Part shown: piece after piece, positions 6,247-10,764 of the stretch
How positions within the stretch are numbered: position 1 is the first letter of the stretch
Layout of the letters: each line of letters starts with the position of its first letter
DNA from: Actinomycetota bacterium
Lineage (GTDB): Bacteria > Actinomycetota > Actinomycetes > Nanopelagicales > Nanopelagicaceae
Assembly: GCA_005787645.1 (NCBI GenBank)
Contig: SYAM01000106.1
Location: 1 to 10,764, forward strand
Direction of reading: 5' to 3'
DNA length: 10,764 bases
Notes under the pieces: generated by a model
The model's database searches: none
Told to the model about the DNA's origin: nothing
The model's input: only the letters and a program-made list of their open reading frames with translations
Made by a program: the position numbers and the translations under genes

Positions 6247-6966
6247 TCGCCCAATAAGTCGAGCCAATCCCCAAGTTGTCACTCTCAGCAACGCTTCTCG
6301 AACAATTACACCGCTCATCTTGCTTACTCCAAATTCACGTTCCACAAATATGATGGGCACTTCCACAATTTGAGCGCCAATCCGATGTGCTTCCCGTGTC
6401 ATTTCGATTTGGAATGCATATCCTTCGGAGGTGATTCCCTGAAGATTCATCTTCTTTAGTAAATCGGAGCTATAGATCCTAAATCCCGCAGTGCTATCTT
6501 TGATAGTAAGGCCAAGTAATACTCGAGAATAAAGATTTGCTGAGCGCGAAAGTAATTCACGGTGTTTAGGCCAATTGCGAACCGCGCCTCCTTTTATCCA
6601 GCGCGAACCAATTACAAGCTCGACATTCGCTTGACTATTAGAGAGTCCGAGCATTTCCTTTAGGTCTGAGACGCGATGAGAGCCATCTGCATCCATTTGG
6701 ATAATCGTCGAGTACCCATGGTCAAGGGCCCATGTAAATCCATCACGATAGGCACTTCCCAAACCCATCTTTTGTGGACGCTCGAGAATCGCAAGTCGAT
6801 AATTGCTCTTCTGGAAAACCCTTACAAGATCGGGGGTGCCATCTTTTGAGGCATCATCAACAATAAGAATATCTATCGGCAATTCAAGAATTTGCGGAAG
6901 TAGGCGTCGTAAATTCTCTTCCTCCTTGAATGTTGGAATGATTACTATGGTCTTGCCGAGGCCCAT
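6244..6966 (-). CDS. Polyprenyl (dolichol)-phosphate mannosyltransferase-like GT2 glycosyltransferase
   Basis: A 240-residue GT-A fold enzyme of the DPM1/Ppm1 type. It starts with TIVIIPTFKEEENL, followed by ILIVDDASKDGT (D37, D38) for nucleotide-sugar binding, then LERPQKMGLGSAYRDGF and the metal-binding QMDADGSH (D92, D94). Near the end comes EVPIIFVEREFGVSKMS, the characteristic 'F-x-x-R-x-x-G-x-S-K' segment. It has no membrane helices, as in the catalytic domain of actinobacterial Ppm1. The expected reaction is transfer of mannose from GDP-mannose to a polyprenyl phosphate, giving the lipid donor for cell-envelope mannosylation at the inner membrane face. The separate membrane domain and apolipoprotein N-acyltransferase often linked to Ppm1 are not in view. 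ATG 6966 is the first start in this frame after a stop. A weak GAGAAT lies 6 nt before it, which could be a leaderless -10. Confidence 0.88.
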   Translation of the reverse strand: MGLGKTIVIIPTFKEEENLRRLLPQILELPIDILIVDDASKDGTPDLVRVFQKSNYRLAILERPQKMGLGSAYRDGFTWALDHGYSTIIQMDADGSHRVSDLKEMLGLSNSQANVELVIGSRWIKGGAVRNWPKHRELLSRSANLYSRVLLGLTIKDSTAGFRIYSSDLLKKMNLQGITSEGYAFQIEMTREAHRIGAQIVEVPIIFVEREFGVSKMSGVIVREALLRVTTWGLARLIGR

Positions 6967-7199
6967 ACGACTATTCTCGCACTTGCCGGCCTACTCCACC
7001 TAGACCGGTCCACCGCGCATCTTCTGAAAAGAAGGAGAAAATTGCTTTGATCACTTGGCTCTCTTCGGCGGTCTAATACTCCCAGGCAAACTTGGTTAAT
7101 TTGTTATTCAGAGCAGGAATCACTCTCTCACGGTACATGGAATGGCTGTACTTTATGCAGAAGTGCCCTACTTTTGAAGCCTTCCAGTACGATTAGGTA
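6967..7199. other. Intergenic region between divergent genes, 233 bp
   Basis: No credible gene is seen on either strand. It carries a short hairpin at 7021-7034 (CTTCT, GAAA loop, AGAAG; 5 bp) of unknown meaning, and a -10-like TACGAT at 7188-7193 facing the next gene. There is no tRNA-like cloverleaf and no att-like repeat. Confidence 0.5.
7188..7193 (+). promoter_or_regulatory. Candidate -10 box for the membrane-protein pair (leaderless)
   Basis: TACGAT ends 6 nt before ATG 7200, so the transcript would start at or next to the start codon. The same hexamer occurs 7 nt before ATG 925 of the M48 gene. No -35 is recognised and no good Shine-Dalgarno precedes the ATG, which fits leaderless expression. 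Confidence 0.4.
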
Positions 7200-7670
7200 A
7201 TGCAGAACAAGTTGATCATCGATCAAAATTGGCTGGAAAAAAATCAGATGCCCAGCAAAAACGGTGCCTGGGTTGCTGTCCTTGCACTTTTTGGCATCGT
7301 GTTCAGCTGGGGTTTAGGACTATTCATTTCAGGTAACAAGATCGCAGCCAACTGGGAAAAATCAGGTTACTCAACCGTATCGATTAATCCAGATTTTCAA
7401 TTTACAACTGAGGATTTAACTCCCTGTGCTGAATCTGCGGATTATGGTTGCATCAAATATAAAATGGTCTCTAAGAATGATTGCGTTCAAGTACTCTCGC
7501 TTGTTTCAACCTTAAGCTCTCAAGGAAAAAACCTAGAGTCAATTCCTGTTTCTGTAGAAAACGTTTCAAAAGGCGTGCCTTTTGAGTTAAGTTTTGATTT
7601 GACAGCTAAAAGCGAGCAAGCTGATGAAACTTTACTTATAGAATTAAAATGTTTTCGAAATGAAACTTAA
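7200..7670 (+). CDS. Single-pass membrane protein of unknown function
   Basis: A 156-residue protein with one clear transmembrane helix at about residues 23-44 (GAWVAVLALFGIVFSWGLGLFI), preceded by a short N-terminus and followed by a ~110-residue domain predicted to be outside the cell. The outer part has four cysteines (C76, C84, C95, C151), enough for two disulfides, and beta-rich alternation (IPVSVENVSKGVPFELSFDL). I do not recognise the family. The start is ATG 7200, supported by the TACGAT box 6 nt upstream; ATG 7248 is an alternative that still keeps the helix. Three bases separate it from the next gene, so the two form an operon. Both genes are visibly more A+T-rich than those to the left, which may reflect a transferred or variable surface locus. 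Confidence 0.75.
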   Translation: MQNKLIIDQNWLEKNQMPSKNGAWVAVLALFGIVFSWGLGLFISGNKIAANWEKSGYSTVSINPDFQFTTEDLTPCAESADYGCIKYKMVSKNDCVQVLSLVSTLSSQGKNLESIPVSVENVSKGVPFELSFDLTAKSEQADETLLIELKCFRNET

Positions 7671-7673
7671 CTC

Positions 7674-8132
7674 ATGAGAGTAATTTACTGGATTTCTGAT
7701 TTGTTTGATTGGAAAAGCGAAAAATCCAGAGGATTAGAATATGCTCGCTTTGTTTTAGCTGTACATATACTCTCAACAATCTCTTTAGTGATAGCGGGTG
7801 AATTTTTTATTGCAAGTTCTGCCAAATTTAGTGGATTAGCTAAGATAGTTTATGGTGTTTTAGTTCTTGTTGTTGGTTTAATTGCTTTACTTTTTGGCCG
7901 ACTTACCTATGAATTAGGTTCAACACTTTTCAAGGTAGAGAGGAGAATTAGCGCGCTTCACGATCTAGAAAAACAAAACCGAATTCGACCCTCACTTGAA
8001 ATGATTGAGGCACACTTAAAAGCAATTAACGAAAGACAAGCGAATCAACTATTGCCTCCCCCTATAAGAGATTCGAGTCAAGAAAAACCTTCGGTGACTC
8101 GAACACGAAAAAAGACGACTACGAAACCTTAG
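7674..8132 (+). CDS. Two-helix membrane protein, DUF4282-like
   Basis: A 152-residue protein. Residues 5-25 are amphipathic (YWISDLFDWKSEKSRGLEYAR), followed by a transmembrane helix at about 26-48, a second at about 58-76 (IVYGVLVLVVGLIALLFGRL), then TYELGSTLFKVERRISALHDLEK, which should continue as a cytosolic helix. The tail from about 125 is proline-rich and ends in a strongly basic TRTRKKTTTKP. The layout (FD-like opening, two helices, R-x-x-x-E-L-x-x-x-x-F-K/R after the second helix) resembles DUF4282 membrane proteins, a resemblance seen by eye only. Function is unknown. It follows the preceding gene by three bases, so the two products probably act together in the membrane. Confidence 0.75.
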   Translation: MRVIYWISDLFDWKSEKSRGLEYARFVLAVHILSTISLVIAGEFFIASSAKFSGLAKIVYGVLVLVVGLIALLFGRLTYELGSTLFKVERRISALHDLEKQNRIRPSLEMIEAHLKAINERQANQLLPPPIRDSSQEKPSVTRTRKKTTTKP

Positions 8133-8450
8133 AAATAGTCCAAATTATCCTTTTGGAATCATCTGCTTCTCAGATGCTAGGCTTGGTCGTTATTTGAGGT
8201 TCTCTGCTGAGAATTACAAAGTAAAGGCAATCTGCGCCTGAAATAAGGAAAATACTCCAAGTTATGTTGAAGAAAAGCAGGGTTTTTCCTATGTATAGGT
8301 ATTCATGAGCGGGAATTGATGGCACCATTGAGACATACTTTCCTTCCCACAGGAATCCTTTGTAAGTAGCGGAGAGCGACTTTGTCAAGATTTTCTGGAA
8401 GGAAACTGTTTTGGCGTCAAAGTGTGGTGTCACTTTGTAGCAAGAAGCCA
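8133..8450. other. Intergenic region, 318 bp, before the surface protein gene
   Basis: It begins with a possible weak terminator hairpin at 8160-8176 (CATCTG, 5-nt loop, CAGATG) lacking a T-run. The minus strand is open from 8475 to 8170 (101 codons, with one hydrophobic stretch), but its start lies inside the surface protein gene and it matches nothing I know, so I do not call it. A TTGTCA at 8382-8387 could be a -35 for the surface protein, but no matching -10 is convincing. Confidence 0.4.
8160..8176 (+). terminator. Possible weak terminator after the membrane-protein pair
   Basis: A perfect 6-bp stem (CATCTG/CAGATG) with a 5-nt loop lies 28 nt after the stop of the two-helix protein. It is not followed by a T-run (CTAGGCTTGG follows), so intrinsic termination would be inefficient. 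Confidence 0.25.
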
Positions 8451-10764
8451 GTGAAAAAATATGTAAAAGTTTCATCTTTAAATTTATTTGCCTTGTTATT
8501 TTCTATTTTAACCCCACTTGCCCCGACAAATGCCCTAAATCCAGCATGTACTGTTGAAAAATTCCTATCTGATGCAGCCAGCGGTACTTGGATTGCAAAA
8601 TTCATTCCTGCAGTAAATGGCGGTTCGAGTTGTACTTCAATTTGGACAGTTCCTGCAGATGTTTCAAACGTGGAAGTCCTTCTGGTTGCGGGCGGTGGGG
8701 GAAGCGGAAGAGGAACATGGAGTGGTGGTGGTGGAGCAGGAGGCGTTGTTTATTCCGCAAGTGAATCAATCTCTCAAAGTGAAGTCACAATTCAAGTCGG
8801 TGGTGGTGGCGGTGCAGGCGTTGGCACTAGTACAAATGGAGTAGCCGGATGTAATCCGGGAGCAAATGGCGGGAATACTTTTTTTGGATCGTTGACGGCA
8901 ACTGGTGGTGGCGGTGGTGGACCGGATAACCAAATGACTAGTTGCAATAACCCTTCTACATTTCAAAGTGGTCTAAGTGGTGGTAGCGGTGGTGGCGTTG
9001 GTGAAAATAGTAAAAACGCCGTATCGACATCCCAGCCTCTTGCTACCCAACGTTCCCCAGGCTTAGGAAATGCAGGTGGAGCGCATTATTTTTGTAACTA
9101 CACAGCCGGTGGAGATCAAGCAGGATCAGGAGGAGGAGGCGCCGGTTCTGTCGGCGGTTATGTGAATTCGGGTAACGTTGGTTGCGCTCCGGGAGTCTCG
9201 ACTCCAATTGGCCTTGCACCAGCACTAACCACTACGACTTATGGAAAACCAGGGTTGGGAGGATCAGGAACGGCTGCCTATTCAATCGTTATCACAAACG
9301 CAAATGTACAAGGTGTAGTTCTAGGACAATCGAGCTCAAGTTCTTACTACGTCGCGGGTGGCGGTACTGGCTCTGGAAGAAGTGGACAAACCCGTTGTCC
9401 AGGATGCACGGCTGCAAATTTTGCTGGAAGTTTGGGTGGCGGAGGTAAAGGAAGAGACGAGCATGGAACTTTCGGCAGCGCAACTAGTGGATTGGATTTT
9501 ACAGGCGGCGGTGGAGGCGGCGGTGGAGGAAATGGTGGTTCAGGGTTCCTGCTGATTCGTTATGTCTCAAACTTAGCCGCACCGACAGCTCCAACAATTG
9601 GAACAGTTATTGCATCAAATAGCACTACCATCTCAGTTCCATATACAGCAGGAAGCAGTAATGGTTCTGCAATAACTTCTTACACCGTTACTTCATCACC
9701 TTCTATTGCATTGACTTTAACCTCTAGTGCTACGGCAAACCCGCTCACTTATACGGGAAGTTTTATTCAAGGCCAGGCATACACATTTAGGATGACATCT
9801 ACAAATGGTAGTGGCACAAGCAATCTTTCTTCTTCATCCAATTCGATAACTCCATTTCTTAATGCACAAACCGTAGATTGGGCTCCAACAACTTCACTTC
9901 TAACAACAAACTCTCCTGCAACTCCCTCAGTATTGGCGACCGCTCTCGGATCGGCTTCGATTACATATACATTAGTAAATGCAGGAACCACTGGGTGTAC
10001 AGTAAATTCAATCTCTGGAGTTCTTACCTTTACCACGGCTGGAAGTTGCACAATTAGAGCATCGGCAGCAGCCACGTCCAACTATTCAGCTGCCACAACT
10101 GATGTTGTATTTGTTATTTCTCAAGGCATTAGGAGTATTACTGTCACCCAATCTGCAAACGGAACAATCTCTCCTTCCACGATTTCAAAAAATTGCGGAT
10201 CTAGTCAGTTATTTACTTTTTCTTCTGATACAGGATACTCCGTAGCGTCTATCACGATTGATGGCGTCGCGCTAACTGGATCTGCATTAACTAATGCCGT
10301 CTCTTCCGGCTATACATTTACAAATATCATTGTGGATCACACTGTTTCAGCAACCTGGTTACCGAATAATTACACAGTTACTTACGACGGATCTTCCCCT
10401 ACAACAGGATCAGTGCCAATAGATGCAAGTAATTACAACATCGCTGGATCAGTAACAGTGTTAGGAAATACTGGGACTCTTACTAAAACTGGTTATATCT
10501 TTGTTGGTTGGACCGACAACATTGGTGGAACTGAAACTATTTATGGTCCAGGTCAAACTACTACCTACACAGTTGTCACTTCTAATATAACTTTTTACGC
10601 TAAATGGAGCCCTACCTTTCAAACTGTTACCTACGCCTTAGCCGGAGGCACCAGCGCACTTCCTACCCAAACAGCAGTGGCAACCGCGGCACTATTTACT
10701 ACCGCGGCAACTCCACTTCGTGCTGGTTACACCTTTACCGGCTGGTCAGATGGCATAACAACAA
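8451..10764 (+). CDS. Large secreted surface protein: Gly-rich, FN3/Ig-like and InlB B-repeat domains (partial, C-terminus missing)
   Basis: The frame starts at GTG 8451 and is open for 771 codons to the right edge. Residues 1-29 are a signal peptide (KKYVK, hydrophobic core LNLFALLFSILTPLAP, probable cleavage after TNA). Residues about 65-372 are a glycine-rich domain opening with WTVPADVSNVEVLLVAGGGG and closing with GGSGFLLIRYV, the layout of bacterial glycine-rich surface domains. Next come a fibronectin-III-like domain (about 376-468: APTAPTIGTV...GSAITSYTV...GQAYTFRMTSTNGSGTS), an Ig-like module (473-557, with two cysteines), and a 'NGTISPS...DTGYSVASITIDG...YTFTNI' module (561-637). 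InlB B/Listeria-Bacteroides repeats follow from 641 (TVTYDGSSP...GYIFVGWTDN...YAKW) and a second from 723 (TVTYALAGG...GYTFTGWSDG). It should be secreted and surface-exposed, perhaps as an adhesin; any anchor lies beyond the window. The ribosome binding site is weak (AAGAAG). Confidence 0.85.
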   Translation, partial: MKKYVKVSSLNLFALLFSILTPLAPTNALNPACTVEKFLSDAASGTWIAKFIPAVNGGSSCTSIWTVPADVSNVEVLLVAGGGGSGRGTWSGGGGAGGVVYSASESISQSEVTIQVGGGGGAGVGTSTNGVAGCNPGANGGNTFFGSLTATGGGGGGPDNQMTSCNNPSTFQSGLSGGSGGGVGENSKNAVSTSQPLATQRSPGLGNAGGAHYFCNYTAGGDQAGSGGGGAGSVGGYVNSGNVGCAPGVSTPIGLAPALTTTTYGKPGLGGSGTAAYSIVITNANVQGVVLGQSSSSSYYVAGGGTGSGRSGQTRCPGCTAANFAGSLGGGGKGRDEHGTFGSATSGLDFTGGGGGGGGGNGGSGFLLIRYVSNLAAPTAPTIGTVIASNSTTISVPYTAGSSNGSAITSYTVTSSPSIALTLTSSATANPLTYTGSFIQGQAYTFRMTSTNGSGTSNLSSSSNSITPFLNAQTVDWAPTTSLLTTNSPATPSVLATALGSASITYTLVNAGTTGCTVNSISGVLTFTTAGSCTIRASAAATSNYSAATTDVVFVISQGIRSITVTQSANGTISPSTISKNCGSSQLFTFSSDTGYSVASITIDGVALTGSALTNAVSSGYTFTNIIVDHTVSATWLPNNYTVTYDGSSPTTGSVPIDASNYNIAGSVTVLGNTGTLTKTGYIFVGWTDNIGGTETIYGPGQTTTYTVVTSNITFYAKWSPTFQTVTYALAGGTSALPTQTAVATAALFTTAATPLRAGYTFTGWSDGITT
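8691..9539 (+). repeat. Low-complexity glycine-codon tracts in the surface protein gene
   Basis: Runs of GGN codons alternate with Ser/Asn/Thr-rich stretches; the longest is nine glycines at 9504-9530. Codons within runs are mixed (GGC, GGT, GGA), so the DNA is degenerate rather than a clean tandem repeat, which would limit slippage. No exact long tandem unit is seen. Confidence 0.6.

Noticed and set aside
6967..7199. tRNA or integration site at the start of the A+T-richer segment
   Set aside because: No T-loop GGTTCGAATCC-like sequence, no cloverleaf and no direct repeats flanking the segment; no integrase is in view.
8170..8475. Minus-strand 101-codon frame as a gene
   Set aside because: Starts inside the signal-peptide region of the surface protein, has no clear ribosome binding site and no recognised motif; kept only as an observation.
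8691..9539. CRISPR or tandem-repeat array in the G-rich region
   Set aside because: Repeats are glycine-codon runs of irregular length within an intact frame; there is no constant repeat with spacers.
8766..10081. Minus-strand and alternative plus-strand frames within 8617-10081
   Set aside because: Shadows of the glycine-rich and Ig-like coding sequence; low-complexity GGN codons create long open frames in other phases.

Overview
The window looks like chromosomal DNA from a small-genome, moderate-GC actinobacterium, possibly a planktonic freshwater type such as the acI/Nanopelagicales lineage. This is inferred from gene content: a Uup-like ABC-F protein, a Ppm/DPM-type mannosyltransferase, a GAF-LuxR regulator, and a tiny CxxCGKxTWxGCGxH zinc protein of a kind I associate with Actinobacteria. 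Very tight gene spacing and apparently leaderless starts fit the same picture. No tRNA, rRNA, CRISPR array or insertion sequence was found.

Left part (1-6966), compact housekeeping and accessory genes. An ABC-F ATPase (minus, cut by the left edge) diverges from an Ste24-type M48 membrane protease across only 16 bp. The protease meets a GNAT acetyltransferase tail to tail. A GAF-LuxR regulator follows, with a small basic ORF directly after its stop codon in the same frame. That ORF runs tail to tail into a TerC-family membrane protein (minus). Upstream of terC lies a 56-residue zinc-ribbon-like gene (minus), diverging from an 86-residue PH-like protein. The PH-like gene overlaps by one base the start of a Gfo/Idh/MocA oxidoreductase. 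The oxidoreductase converges on a polyprenyl-phosphate mannosyltransferase-like GT2 enzyme (minus). Most convergent junctions have 0-6 bp between stop codons and no visible terminator.

Right part (7200-10764), a cell-surface locus that is visibly richer in A+T in its first two genes. After a 233-bp intergenic region come two small membrane proteins of unknown function, a 318-bp gap, and a long open frame running off the right edge. That frame encodes a secreted surface protein: signal peptide, a ~290-residue glycine-rich domain, a fibronectin-III-like domain, Ig-like modules, and InlB B-type (Listeria-Bacteroides) repeats. It was not interrupted anywhere I translated it. This is the most accessory-looking part of the window and a plausible adhesin or grazing/phage-exposed surface protein.

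Promoter-like TANNNT boxes recur 6-8 nt before start codons (ABC-F, M48, GNAT, the 7200 gene). This suggests leaderless transcription and bears on start choice. All functional calls rest on motif recognition by eye; no database search was run.
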